64,000 nt of DNA, from the NCBI RefSeq assembly GCF_041146395.1, contig NC_090989.1, positions 238,504,843 to 238,568,842 on the forward strand. Direction: 5' to 3'. Numbering within the stretch: the stretch's first letter is position 1; every line of letters starts with the position of its first letter. Both the position numbers and the translations under genes were made by a program. This document shows positions 25,330 to 37,811 of the stretch, piece after piece. The notes under the pieces were generated by a model. The model searched no databases. It was not told the DNA's origin and worked only from the letters and a program-made list of their open reading frames with translations. The stretch is from Eulemur rufifrons (Eukaryota; Chordata; Mammalia; Primates; Lemuridae).

Positions 25330-25810
25330 AAGTAAATAAACTTGTCACCAAAAATATGTTTTGATGGTTTTGTGCATGTGTGCATTAAAGCTGATCAAAT
25401 TGTACACTGTAAATATGTTTAACTTACTGCATTTAATTATACTTTCTACAATAAATTACAAGAAACAAATAACAAACTTACAGATACATACAACAATATG
25501 GATGAATCTTTAAAATACCACATTAAGTAAAAGAAATCAGACATGAAAGAGCACATAGTATATTATTCCATTTATATGATATTCTAGAATAGGCAAAATT
25601 TTTAGGGTGATATAAATCAGAAAAGTTGACATCTGCATGTGGAAGGAATTGGCTAAAAAGAGGCATCAGGGAAATTTATGGATTATGGAGATTTTTCTAT
25701 ATCTCAAGCAAGGCAGTGGTTACATATGCATACAACTGTAATAGCTCATTAAACTAAACACCGAAATCTGTACACTTTATTCTAATTATGCCTCATTTTA
25801 AAAACAACCA
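25330..25810 (+). mobile_element. L1M 3' UTR fragment
   Basis: Sense-strand text of an old L1 3' end: atcaaattgtacactgtaaa (about 25396), a catatcatatttatatgatattctag-like segment and an attatgcctcattttaaaaa ending. The two parts (25330-25460 and 25480-25810) may be separate pieces. Confidence 0.6.
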
Positions 25811-26505
25811 TATTGAGGGGGAAAAAGGATTTATGAAGGAGATGATAAAGATTTAACATATGTATAACTGGAGCCGTCAAAGAATAAAATTAATGGAATA
25901 GAACAAATATATTGAAAGTTATAATCCAAAAATAATATCCAGAAATAGACTTTAAAGGACATAATATGAACCAGGGGAAATTGATTTACTATGTCATACC
26001 CTGGATATCTTCTAGTAAAGTTTCTGGCTTTGAAAAGATAAAGAACAGCCAAGTAAAAAGTTTATGTTGCTTATAAGGGGAGAAAAAACAAAAGTGATAT
26101 AACTCTGAAAGGCCATCTCAGCTTCAGAGCTTCCCTTAAAATGAAGCTTCTTTTTGAACTACAGCGTAGTTCAAGTTCTCCTTCTGCCCAATCCTGCTTC
26201 CTTAAGTTTCTTATAAGCGTTGTTCTCCATGAACGTCCTGCACACAAATCTCCATCTCAGAGTTTTTTCCCAGGGATCCAACCTGAGACCCATCAAAAAG
26301 ACACATCAAATACTTATATAAGTACTTAATTACTTATATTTAAGTATTAATATATGTTAATACTGTCTATAAATAGTATGGATAATGCAATAAAACTACA
26401 AAACCAGAAAAAAAGAAGTCATTACCATGTAGATATTTGAAAGGAAAAAAGTTCTTCAGTTAAGGAGAAGGTCTAAACAAATTGCAGAATGTCCCTAAAA
26501 GAGTA
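25811..26505. other. No feature recognised
   Basis: AT-rich sequence; nothing can be named. Confidence 0.45.
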
Positions 26506-26509
26506 ACAG

Positions 26510-29045
26510 TCTAGAATTATTAGAACCCATAGGATACAGCTAAAACAGTGCTCAAAAAATTTTATAGCCTATATATTAAAATTAATAAATAAGAGATTAA
26601 AATAAACATTCAGCTAATGAATTAAGAAAAATAACAAGAATGTAAAGATTAAAATATAAATTAATAAATTAAAATTTGTAAAATTAATAAATTAATACAA
26701 GATTTGATTTTTGAAAAAAGAAAAAAGCAATAAAAATTGATCAACTTTACCTTACCTAATTAAGAAAAAAGAAAGCACAGCCATACAAAGTAAGAAGTGA
26801 TAAGTGCATAGATACAGGAAAAATACTCATAATAGACTACTTAGCTCAACTCTATGCAAATGAATTTGAAAGCCTAGATGAAATGGATAATATTCTAAGC
26901 AAATATAATGTACCAAAACTCACTCCAGGACAAACAGAAAATCAAAACTAATTACCAAAAAACTACCTTCCCCTGATATAAATACTAGGCTAAATGCAGG
27001 TGAGTGCTACCACATCACTAAAGAACACATAAATTCAATCTCATTGAAATTGCTATAGAACATAGGGAAATAAAGATATCTTCCAGACTTGTACAAAATA
27101 AAAACAAATCAATCTCACATTGTAGAAATTTTAGATAAAGTATTAGCAGATAAATTTAGCAGCATGTCAAAAATTAATGTACTCTAACCAAGTAGAGTTT
27201 ATTCTAGAAATGCAAAGATAATTCAATACTAAGGAAATTATTTATAATCCCATTAATAGATTTATGATGGAAAACAATATCATAGTTTATATAGGGCTAG
27301 AATGGATTTAAGATAATTTATCCATTTCTGTAGGAAATAAAATATAAGTGCATAGTTATTTCTTAATATATTAAAATATAGCTATCTCAACTTGAAAGCT
27401 AGTATAGTATTTCCTAGGAAATAGAAGAACTTCACTAAAATCAGGAACAAGTCAAATATGACCATCAGTATTACTGTTTAATATAGCAATGTTTAGGAGG
27501 AACATAATAACCAGCACAAAATAAGAAAAGAAAGAAATTAGAGTTATGAAAATTGAAAAAAAAGAGGTAAAATTAGTAGTCTTTGCACATATGACTGTAT
27601 TTCTACAAACAGAAGAGGAATCAACTGAAAAACTTCTATAACAAGAAAATTAAGTAAACTAAATATGTATCCAGAGTCTTTATATATATAAGCCAAATTC
27701 AATATTAGAAGCATCCAAAGTAAAATAAAATAAAATGTCCAGAAATAAACTAGATCAATAAAAAGAAAACTTTAAAATTATTCTTAGAAACAAAAATAAA
27801 GACTTAAACAAATGGAAAGAAATACTACATTCTTTGATTAGGAAGATTCAATCTCCTAAAATGTCAACATGATCCAAATAAAAATTAACATGATTCAAAT
27901 AAAATTACCATTTAAATTTTGGGGGAAGGGAAGGGATATAGACAAGCTGAATCTGAAATTTAAATGGAAAACCAAATAAACAAAATACCAAGAAAAATCT
28001 GGAAAAGGATAATAATAAGGAAATAACTTTAGTGATGTTAAACTTTATTATAAAGCCTCACTAGTTAAAATATACTATAAAACTTTACTAACAAAGAGAG
28101 ATGAAATAAAATAGAAAGTTCAGACACTGACCTAAACATTTATAAAATCGGTGGGGAAAAGATGGACTATTTGCTAAGTGGTGGTGGGACAACTGAGTAT
28201 GATTTTATGTAAAAATTTCCTAAATGATTAAAAATGGATAAAAAGTTTACAACTGAAAAATAAAAGCAGTAGCAAAAAATATATATCATGGTTTGAAAGT
28301 ACCTTATATATGCCTCATTATGGAGATTGCTTAAGTAGCCCACTAAATTCAAAAGTGAGAAAGGAAAAGATTTATCAATTTGAGTGCATAAAAAATTAAA
28401 AATATTTTTCTTTGGCATGAAGTACTATTATTAATGTCAAAAGAAAAGCAACAAATTATGAAAAAATTGAGAAATGTACAAATATGATTTCCCTAATATA
28501 TAAAGAACTCCTGTAAATCACTAAGAAAAACAGAAAAAAATGACAAAGGAAATACAATTATTTCTTAGGGCTGCTGCTCAATTTTTTTTATGATAAGAGA
28601 AATGAAATATAAAATAATGATAAAGGAAATGAAATTTTAAAATATAGTGAATCATACGTGGGAGCTAAATATTAAAACGATCTCATGGAGACAGAGAGCA
28701 GAATGATGGTTACCAGAGGGTGGGCAGGGTAGCAGGGAGGGGGAGATAAAATGGGGATGGTTAATGGGTGCAAAAATATAGTCAGATAGTTAGATAGAAT
28801 GAGCAATATTTGATAGCACAACAAAGCATAATAATAAGTTAAGGCATACTCTAAAATAACTAAAAGAGTGGAATAGGAATGTTCCTAACACAAAGAAATG
28901 ATAAATGCCTAAGGTAATGGATAACCCAATTACCCTGATTTGATTAATACATATTGTATGCCTGTATCAAAATATCACATGTACCCTACAAATGCATACA
29001 AATATTAAGTACCCATAATAATTAAAAATTTAAAAATATATAGTG
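26510..29045 (+). mobile_element. Old L1 ORF2 and 3' UTR pieces
   Basis: From about 26510 to 28620 the sense strand is a heavily decayed L1 ORF2. From 28630 to 29045 it has a better preserved L1 3' UTR with text such as ggatggttaatgggtgcaaa and tgcctgtatcaaaatatcac, ending in an A-rich tail. The better preserved 3' UTR may be a younger L1 (L1MA/L1PB era) inserted into an older one, because sequence after 29046 again looks like an L1 end region. Confidence 0.65.
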
Positions 29046-29995
29046 AAAAAACAAACTACACTGAAATGCCAGATTGGTCTTTTGGTAATGGTAGGGAAGA
29101 AGAAATTGGTACTGTGTTGGAGGGGGAGCAGGGATAGAATTAGGTGCTCCCAAAACTAGTTAAATACTCTCTTTGGTCCAGCAGTTTCATTTCTAGTGAT
29201 ATATTTTTGAGATGCAAAATTGATATATGAGCATCATTATTTATTGCAACAATCCTTGATCGAGCCTAAGATTGGAAACAGCCCAAACATCTAACTGACT
29301 TGCTCACAAAGCCAGGCACTGAGGCACAGAACTCTGTCCATCCAGGGTAAGCGATATCTTTTTCTTATATATATGCAGGTATGGTGTGGGATAGTATTTA
29401 TTGATTTCTCAAAGGGGGAACTTAAAGACTTATGAAGCAGTCCTGTATTTTTTATGATTTTTTTCAATCCTTCATTGTTGTCTTGCCCACATAAAATTTA
29501 AATGCACTTTTACCCAACTTGTCTATCTCAAGTCCTTCCAAAGCATTTCTAATCCAGTTTTAATAAAACAGAAACAACTCTTTCTGCAGTCATCTTTCAT
29601 TGATTTATGTAATAATTAAATGAATTAAGTAACTTACCTGTTGCAACTAGTATATACACATTTAGGAATAAATAGAACTTGACCCTTGACATCAGGGGAA
29701 CTAGTGGGAGTAGCTGTGCTCTGGCATGGTTAAAAGTTATCAGTTGGTATATCTGAAAGAGGGACTGAATGGAGCACTTTGGTTAATGTAGCAAATTGGT
29801 TAAGTGGTCATTTAAGAGAGCTTTTATTGCATACTGACTATAGGTAAAGAGCAATTTATTACATTCCAAAATAAATAAAATCAGAGTAATCTTAATAAAA
29901 AGTGATTTGCTAGTATCTTCACATTTTTATGTTATGACTGCTTTGTCTTCATTTTGATTTCCATATGAGCCCATGTTTTCTCCAATATGTTGCAG
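29046..29995. other. Intronic sequence before the CNTLN exon
   Basis: The first 250 bp may be more of the old L1 end. The rest is unique-looking intron with no nameable element. Confidence 0.5.
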
Positions 29996-30181
29996 GCTTT
30001 GGTCAAAGAGTTACAAAATGATGTTCATGTGGTGAGGCGACAAATCAGAGAGATTAAAAAAATGAAGAAAAACAGGGATGCTTGTAAAACCTCAACCCAT
30101 AAAGCCCAGACCTTGGCAGCTTCTATCCTGAATATTTCACAGTCAGATCTAGAGGAAATCTTAGACACAGAAGATGAAGTG
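29996..30181 (+). CDS. CNTLN: CNTLN exon, third from last (centlein)
   Basis: This internal exon encodes 62 residues, from ALVKELQNDV to EILDTEDEV, in one open frame. I recognise it as the C-terminal part of centlein, a large coiled-coil protein of the centrosome that is known to help hold centrioles together and to bind CEP68 and C-NAP1. The exon is bounded by a pyrimidine-rich acceptor ending in ttgcag and by a donor, GTG|gtaagatc. Its length is 186 bp, so it starts and ends in phase 0. The peptide is charged and Lys/Arg/Glu-rich, as expected of a coiled coil. The frame stays open about 100 bp past the donor to a stop at 30278, so intron retention would truncate the protein. Against my memory of the human protein only a few substitutions are seen. 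The rest of the gene lies to the left of the window. Confidence 0.93.
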
Positions 30182-30307
30182 GTAAGATCATTTAAATCTT
30201 TATTCATAAAGGGTTTGTTACACATTGAATTTAAGTACATGTTTTTATTTGTTTTATGCTTTTTAGAGTTTCATCTTTAAGATAATGTTAATGAAGGTAA
30301 GATTGTT

Positions 30308-30651
30308 TTTTGTGGGTTTTTTTTTTTTTTTTGAGACACAGTCTTGCTCTGTTGCCCAGGCTAGAGTGCCGTGGCATCAGCCTAGCTCACAGGAACCTCA
30401 GACTCCTGGGCTCAAGCGATCCTCCTGCCTCAGCCTCCGAGTAGCTGGGACTAAAGGCATGTGCCACCATGCCCGGCTAATTTTTTCTATATATATTTTT
30501 TTAGCTGTCCATATAATTTCTTTCTATTTTTAGTGGAGACGGGGGTCTCGCTCTTGCTCAGGCTGGTCTTGAACTCCTGACCTTGAGCGATCCGCCCGCC
30601 TCGGCCTCCCAGAGTGCTAGGATTATAGGCGTGAGCCACCGCCGGCCGGCC
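30308..30651 (-). mobile_element. Lemur-type dimeric Alu in a CNTLN intron
   Basis: Full-length Alu on the minus strand with the same strepsirrhine text as the copy at 5780. It is flanked by an 18-bp target duplication, aatgaaggtaagattgtt (30290-30307 and 30652-30669). On the minus strand the nick context is TTTT/AACA, which fits the L1 endonuclease preference. It sits 126 bp after the exon end, antisense to the gene. Confidence 0.95.
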
Positions 30652-32209
30652 AATGAAGGTAAGATTGTTAAAATGCAAATGAGAGGTACACATCCAGTAT
30701 TAACCAACTCAAAAATCCTTTAGAGTAATGTACCTGTATAATATAGACACAAGCTAGTACATATGACCTTCGGAATTACTTGTTATTCATGTCATTTATA
30801 CTTTCCTGTCTACTCCTTTTTCTTTAATTTAGTTAATCATTTATCTTGTAAACCAGTATTTTTAATTAAATCAACTTGAATGGATTTAAGTGCACTGAGT
30901 CACCATTGATTTGAGGATTTTTCTTCCCTGTGAGGTTTTTTAAAATAGTAAATCTATAGGCTTTCTTGGGTAAATTCAAAAGTATTTTTGGAGAAAACAC
31001 ATTGTTGAAAAATATGTTTATTGCTTTAAATTGGGTAAAATACTCCTGAGTGAATTTATATGCATATAGGTATAGGTCTTTAGCAGCATTTCAGCACCTC
31101 CTGGAGAAGGCACTACATTTTTGACATAGCTACATAAACAGCAGAATCTCATCCTATGCAGTTCTCTGTGAAACCTGCAGAGGAAGCTCAATCCTGTCCT
31201 ACTATGCCTCTGAACTTTAATTCCTGAATATTAGATTTTTTTAGAAAAAGTAAAGAGATGATGTCACTGATAGCTTCCCAATAAATATTTACTCCATGAA
31301 TAAATAAAATGATAGACTTAACTGTTTGTATTTAGATCATCCTCCAGCCATCCCCATCAGCTTCTAAGAGGTCTCCTAGAGTCGAGCAAATCTACAATTT
31401 GCAAAGGTTTTTAAACTACCAAGAATTCTTAGAAAAGAGGTCAAAGGAATCCTGCAGGGATTATTTTCATCTTACGGATGAATAAGATAGTGAATTATCG
31501 GTTTCCTATTTTCAACAGCTATGCCACAATGTCTATTCCTTTCTACCAAATTCTGAACTTTGAAGTGTAAGAGCATTATCAAATATACTATCAAATATAA
31601 GACACAGAGGAGATAATGGTATCTCTGGCAAGGATGTTAACTGTGTCTATTACAGAAATTTAATTAAAATATTTTGATTGATGATGAGAAAACTAACAAA
31701 AAATTAAGGTTGAGGCCTCTACTGTTGCCTAGGAGTTTTAAAACAAGCAAATTTAGCCAAATCTCTCATGTGAGTATGTCTATATGTATGTGTGTATGTT
31801 TGCATGTACACACATATACACTGTACATATTCTGGAACACAGAGCCACCATCTTTGTTTGGTCTTTAAAAAGATATACTCTCAGGGCTAACAAATTAGAG
31901 AAAAGTACACTCTTTGAATGGGCAAATTAGAAAAAGTTATCCCATTTGATTATAAGAATTAGAAAAGGGTCTCTCTTTGTAGTGCCAAAGGCTAGATGGG
32001 GCATTTCTGTGAAGGAATGTCACCTCTGCCTCTGGGCCGATGCAGTCTGAAGACAGAGTACACAGCACTACAATATGTATTTCACACAATCTTAAATGAA
32101 GTCTTCCTGGAAGGAAAAGAAGTAAAACACACTGCTCTGAGAAGGATCAGTACACCTCAATATATTTATTAGATTTAATTATAGACCAGAGCTTATTTAG
32201 ACTGATCCC

Positions 32210-32290
32210 CGCATCTTTCAGAGGTCTAGGGAGTTGAGTGCCTTGCCCAAGCAGAGCCCAGACCACCTGATTTATGCTCTTTAAACTACA
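32210..32290 (-). repeat. MIR remnant, antisense
   Basis: Text gagtgccttgcccaagcaga followed by gcccagaccacctga is the reverse form of the MIR core. Confidence 0.6.
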
Positions 32291-33048
32291 TTGTTCTGTA
32301 TTAAATTCATGTCAAAAACTGAGAGCCTGTCTGAAGTGTCTTGCATGATGCCTGGTATCCAGTGAGTTTCTCAAACCCTTCCGTTTTTGAAAAGTCCATT
32401 TGTTTTTTTTTTGGTAACCTGAATTACAATTTTAAGTGAATCATCAACTACATATGTAATCATGTAATCAGCTGCACATTATAATTTCAGAAACATTTTA
32501 TCTTGTTAATTGATGGGTTGAAAATACTTAGTGACTTAAAGCACTTTAAATTGAAGTGTCCTTTGCCTATCAGTAGATTACTGGATATTTTAAATCAACA
32601 AGCTTTTAAATATACCAGAGTCATGCCACGTTCTATTTTGTTTGTAATTATAACAGTTACTCCTTAGTTATCTGTTGACAGGTCAGGTTTTTGAGTACAA
32701 GGTTTTATGTTATCTTCCTATGGTCACCTGTAAATACAACTCCATCTTATTTTTCATTTTATTTTAATCACGTTTACCCTATCTCAGTCCCTACCTTGAG
32801 CTCCACTGCAAAGGCAGAAATAAAATATTCCTGAATTACTGTGAAATATAGCTTTATCTTCCACATGTATGCAAATATTTATAAGTTAAATATTAAAGAG
32901 AATGGATTTAAATGTTCCTACTTTGAGGGGAAAGGCTGCTCTTTTTTAAATCTAATTCTGCTATTTCTTTAGACTTTTTCAATACTAATAGTATGATCAA
33001 GTTCATATAACTGCAATTGCCACCAGTGTTTTTATTTTCTTTCTCTAG

Positions 33049-33126
33049 GAACTTGAAAAGACAAAGATAGATGCTGAAAATGACAAGGAATGGCTGTTGC
33101 ACATTCAGAAACTTCTTGAAGGAGAG
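33049..33126 (+). CDS. CNTLN: CNTLN penultimate coding exon
   Basis: This 78-bp exon encodes 26 residues, starting ELEKTKIDAEND and ending QKLLEGE. It is preceded by a strong polypyrimidine tract and acceptor (tttctttctctag) and followed by the donor GAG|gtattt. Its length is a multiple of three and it joins the exon at 29996-30181 in phase 0, giving the continuous peptide ...DTEDEV-ELEKTK... known from centlein. The +3 T in the donor (gtattt) is a weaker match to consensus than the upstream gtaaga. The exon could therefore be skipped without shifting the frame, which is inference only. The composition is again charged and helical, continuing the C-terminal coiled-coil region. Confidence 0.92.
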
Positions 33127-34839
33127 GTATTTCATTTTTCTGCTTCATATATTAAAACTAAGAATTCCAAGCCTTACATTTTTACTGGATGTCTACTTTT
33201 TGTAAACATTTACCCATTATTTACTTCCATTAGGTAAGAAGGGTTCCAATAGGTGGACAGGAAAGTTAACCCTCTATTTGTACTTTTGGATTTAACAAAT
33301 GAAACAAATGCCTTGGGAAAGAGCCAACATGAGTCTTAGCAAATGCATTAATTAAATTATTGAGTCAGCCTCTGTGCTTGCTAGACTGAAAAGGATCCAT
33401 TCTCTCAGACCTCTTAGGAAAAGAGATTCTTTATTTTGTGTCTTTAAAGTTAGTAGTTGATATGGACACCTGAGGAGTTCATGGGTTTCAGTGACCTTTT
33501 ACTATGGACCTGTTTCCAGTCAATTCATGTTTTCCTCACAGCCAGACAGCTGTTTATTACTGTGTCTTCCCGCATTCTCTACAATATTTTCTACTGAGAC
33601 CTCGAGCAGCTTGTTAGTGGGAAGTAAATATTGATTTGGCATCCTGTCAATGCAGAAAGAATGAAAAAATTTCCACCAGAGGCCCCTCAAACATTTTCCT
33701 ATCGACGTTTTCTGGGCCGAGTGGAAAGCTGCATAGAGGATGACAAGGCCAAGACGAGTTGAAATCCCTGAGGGGTCTATTGAGACTGCTGCTGTGACCT
33801 GTGTGATACTTTTTCTTCCCTTTCAAGTATTTTTTTAATACACATAGAGTCTGCTGGGATGCGCCCCTCTTGTAAGTGATCAAGGGCAGTTTATTGGCAG
33901 GTGAGAGCCCTGCTTTTCTAGTCATAGCCGGCTTTTGTTTTGACATCACTGACAGCATGTAATGTATTCTAAAACTTTTTCATTATAGTTCTTTTTGCTC
34001 AACCTAATTGTTTATTTTTAAAACGAACTGGAATGAACAAAAGCTAAAACATATTTGTCAAAATGCCAAAAAAAATATTGTCCTGTGATTTTTTTTGCAA
34101 AGTCATTGTAAATGTTTCTGTGTAAAGTCATAGATGTTTCTGTTTAAAAATTAAAAACAGAAGCTGATAGTCAATGCAATTATTTTACATTTGTATTATA
34201 TTAAAAAAGAGCAGTTTCTGTGCTTTAGGCAAAGTCCAGAATAAGGATAAAATATATAAACTATTCATTTTCTTAGTATCAGTTTTGTATATTTTTGAAA
34301 CACTATATGGAATCACTTCAATAATAATATAAAGTGGTTGGCGATCTTTTGCTTAAAGTTATGTAAGTATAGATGTGCAGATGCTAGACAAAGCCTTTTA
34401 TATTGACAACTTGCTTTTGAGAAGAGAGGATATTTCTTAATCATGTTGTGTGCCCAGAACTCAGCTCAGTGCCTGGCACATCAAGGAATTCACTGATTGT
34501 TATAAGTTTTTTTTTTTTTCAGCTTGAAAATGATAAAAATAAATTTTTAATGAATTTTTTAAATGTTCACCTTATAAATATGACCAATATGACCTGTATT
34601 TCTTTTAATTAGAAATTTTATCATCAGTTATGACCATAAAAATTATAAATACATGTGTGTAAAACTTCATTAAATTTTACTAAAGCTATGCTGACACTGG
34701 ACCTGATTGTTTTGGCTACACATGTAGAGGTACATATACACATTCTACATTATCTGAATGTGTGCTTATTCTGTCCAGATAATGTAAAAAAAAAAAATCC
34801 TGTGGAAAATGGCATCAGACTGCTTAATACTGCAGTTTG

Positions 34840-35250
34840 ATATAGTGCCTTTTTGTGCCACTGAGCCTGGACTCTGGAATGTAATTGCCAGGCAGTATTG
34901 ATTTAATTGCCCAGGTTTATTTGTGGACTCCTAATTATTGACTGGAGGTAAATTTAATGGAGCAGCCTTTATGAACACTGGGAAACCGCTGCTGCTGCTG
35001 TTATACATAATGAACTGCATCATGTGCCTTTAGATCATTTTTCAAGCTAATTTTATTCCACTGTGACAGTATGATAACATTTAAAAAGTCAACGACTTTT
35101 TATTTTTATTATTGACATAGGTGGTTTTGCTGATGTCTTTGAATTTTGTGAGAGAAAAAATAGGGACTTCATTGGTTGCACTTGAATGTCACTTTGTAAT
35201 TATGCCCAAGAGAAAAATCTATAAAGTAGAAAACATCCTTTTTTTTAGCC
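34840..35250. other. Candidate conserved non-coding tract
   Basis: Transposon-free intronic sequence with many homeodomain-type cores: gtaattgc, tttaattgccc, cctaattattga, atttaatgg, ctaattttattcc and gtaattatg. The high density of such sites in well-formed, non-repetitive sequence is typical of regulatory DNA. Whether it is conserved is inference; I cannot align it here. Confidence 0.35.
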
Positions 35251-36109
35251 TACTTTTCTTCTCACTCAATCCCAGCAATTATATTTGTCCTGAATTTTAG
35301 AAAAGGTTTTCTTTGCCCACCAGTGTTTTTGGAGTCTGAGTTATGCTCACAGGATTGTGTGGGCAAAAGTGTAAATATGTTCATTCATACATTTTGTTTA
35401 GTTTATGGCTCACAGCTCCTTGTATATGAGCTTACATGATCCTCAAGTTGTGGAATACTTGAGCACATTTTTTAAAACGATACCAATTAATCCAATATTG
35501 GTGTTCGATTATTAAAATATTTTGAAGATAAAATTGTAGGAAAACTTCCCTTTTATGTCCTCTCTCTGTGTTGAGTACCATATGTGATAGAATCCCAAGA
35601 TTATAGGGGTGAATCTGGTGCTATGATTTTGTCTTTTGTTTGAGTGGACCACAGAATTGTTTTCTGTTAAAAAAATTTTTTTTCTGCATTCATTTGGTAA
35701 AATTTCATATTGATAAAATATTTACCACAAAATAAAAAGCTGTTCTACAATGTGGCAAAAATAATAACAACAGCTGCTGTTAGCCAGAAGTGCATGAGAA
35801 CTAAAAGGTCTAAAATTGTAACCTACATATATTCCATATAGAATGCAAGTATGTCATTACTTCCATATACTCCTAATGCAATGTATAATTTTAGATATTT
35901 GACATTTATCTGAGCCTGACCTTTGTCACCATAGATATCTCGTAATAAGAACCTCATTGAAAAAATATCTAAGATCTACTTTCATTCTTCTATGGCATAG
36001 CTTAGAAATTTCTTTGATTGTTTTTACTTGTATTAATCTCTTTTTTCATATTAATACATATTTTAAAACTTACAATTTATGGCAGAGACCAACAGCAAAT
36101 TAATAATTA

Positions 36110-36610
36110 TAGTAGGATGGGAGAAACCACAAAAATTAGTTTTTCTGTAGTTTAGGGAGTGGGAGGGAAAAAAAGAGATAGAAAGGGTAGGCCGGGGCCA
36201 AATTATTAATATAACAATTTTTGAGCAGGACAGGGACATAATTAGAGTTGCGCTTTAGAAAGACGCATGAGATTAGCATGTAGGATGGTTTGGAGAGAGA
36301 AGAGACTGGGAACAAGAAAGTAGTCTAGGTGAGGGGCAGTGAGGGTCTGGATGTGCCCTGGCCATAGAAATAGAAAGGCCAGAGATAGATGCGCTCCTCC
36401 TTGTAGTGATCAAATAGATAGCAGTAATGAGATTAGATGAAGGGGTCAGAAAGCAAAAAACAAATATGAGTGAGTTTAATACCCTGCACAATGAGAAAGA
36501 TGATGATACCTTTAAGAGTTTTAGGGAACAAGAGAGGTAAAGCAGGTTTGGTAGGAAGGAGAAGTTAAATAGCGATTGAAGCCAGAGAACATTTAGTAGG
36601 TTAACAATCA
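36110..36610. repeat. Ancient interspersed repeat, family not assigned
   Basis: Purine-rich text (gagcaggacagggacataat, then gcgctttagaaagacgcatg, then gtagtctaggtgaggggcag) resembles a widespread old mammalian repeat. I cannot name the family with confidence. Confidence 0.4.
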
Positions 36611-36739
36611 ATATAATTTCTTAAAATTAACAATGTTCAATGATTCAAAGTTTTTCATCCATTTAGCCCAGCCTTCTGTCTGGCTCTGCTCAGTGAAATT
36701 TAACCATTTACAAATACATTTAAAACTCTTACATTTCAA

Positions 36740-37660
36740 CAACAAAAAGACAAATAGTTTAAAAAAGGGGAAAATATTTGAGCAGACATTTCTCCAAGAA
36801 GATATACAAATAACCAATAAGCACATAAAAAGATGCTCAACATCATTAGCCATTAGGGAAAAGCAAATCAAAAACCAAAAGGATATACTACTTCATACCC
36901 ACTAGGGTGGCTAGAGCCAAAAAGACAATAGCAAGTGTTGGCAAGGATGTGGAGAAATTGTAACCCTCACACATTGCTGTGGAGATGTATAATGGCATAG
37001 CCCCTGTGGAAAATAGTGACAGTCCCTCAAGAAGTTAAAGGTAGAGTTACTATATGACCAGCAATTCCACTCCTAGGTACATACTCAAGAGAAATGAAAA
37101 CATATTTACATATAAAAACTTATACGTGAATATTCATAGCAGCATTATTCATAATAGTTAAAAAGTATTATAGAAACAACTGAAAGATCCATCAACTGAT
37201 GAATGGATAAACAAAATGTGGTATATTCATACAATGAAGTATTATTCAACCACAAAATTAAATGAAATACTGGTACATGCTACAATATGGAAGAACCTTA
37301 TAAATCTTGTGTTAAGTGAAACAAGCCAGTTGCAAAATGCTATATATATGTATGTGTATATATATATATATGATTCCATTCATATGAAATGTCAAAAATA
37401 GGCAAATCTATAAAGACAGAAAGTAGATTAGTGGTTGCCAGAGGCTGAGGGAAAATGGAGAGTGGCTGCTAATGGCTGCAGTTTCTTTTGGGGGTGATGA
37501 AATGTTCTGGAATTAGAGAGTGGCAATGGTTGCCCAACCTTAAGAAAATACTAAGAACCTATGAATATATATTTTTAAATGATGAATTTTGTTATGTGAA
37601 TTATATCTCCATTTAAAGCCACCAATTCCTTGATATGGAACATATTTTTAAAAGGGGAAA
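36740..37660 (+). mobile_element. L1M 3' fragment
   Basis: Sense-strand end of L1 ORF2 (text gatgctcaacatcattagcc, gatgtggagaaattgtaacc, gatgaatggataaacaaaat) and an L1 3' UTR. Diverged, with stops. It includes a TA-rich microsatellite at 37341-37371. Confidence 0.8.
37341..37371. repeat. TA-rich microsatellite
   Basis: Alternating TA with short TG interruptions, inside the L1 fragment. Confidence 0.8.
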
Positions 37661-37680
37661 AAAAATACATTTAAAAGTAG

Positions 37681-37811
37681 GCCTGGTGCAGTGGCACACA
37701 CCTGTAGTCACAACTACTCAGGAGGCTGAGGCTGGAGGATTGTTTGAGCCCAGGCGTTCAAGACCAGACTGCATAACATAGTGAGACCCCATCTCTAAAA
37801 AACAAAAAAAA
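37681..37811 (+). mobile_element. Free left Alu monomer (FLAM)
   Basis: A single Alu left arm, starting gcctggtgcagtggca and running through caggaggctgaggctggagg to agtgagaccccatctctaaa and an A-rich tail. There is no right arm. Free monomers predate dimeric Alus, so this is an early primate insertion. It lacks the lemur-specific features of the two dimeric copies. Confidence 0.85.

Larger units (their letters stand above)
30182..33048 (+). other. CNTLN: CNTLN intron of 2,867 bp
   Basis: This intron runs from donor gtaagatc to acceptor tttctctag. It contains one Alu (30308-30651) and a degraded antisense MIR (about 32210-32290). The remainder (30670-32200 and 32300-33040) is AT-rich sequence without a recognisable element or gene. 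Confidence 0.9.

Noticed and set aside
29987..30280. 97-residue frame starting at an ATG at 29987, considered as a separate small gene
   Set aside because: The ATG lies before the ag/G acceptor in intron sequence; the real feature is the 186-bp CNTLN exon ending at gtaaga.
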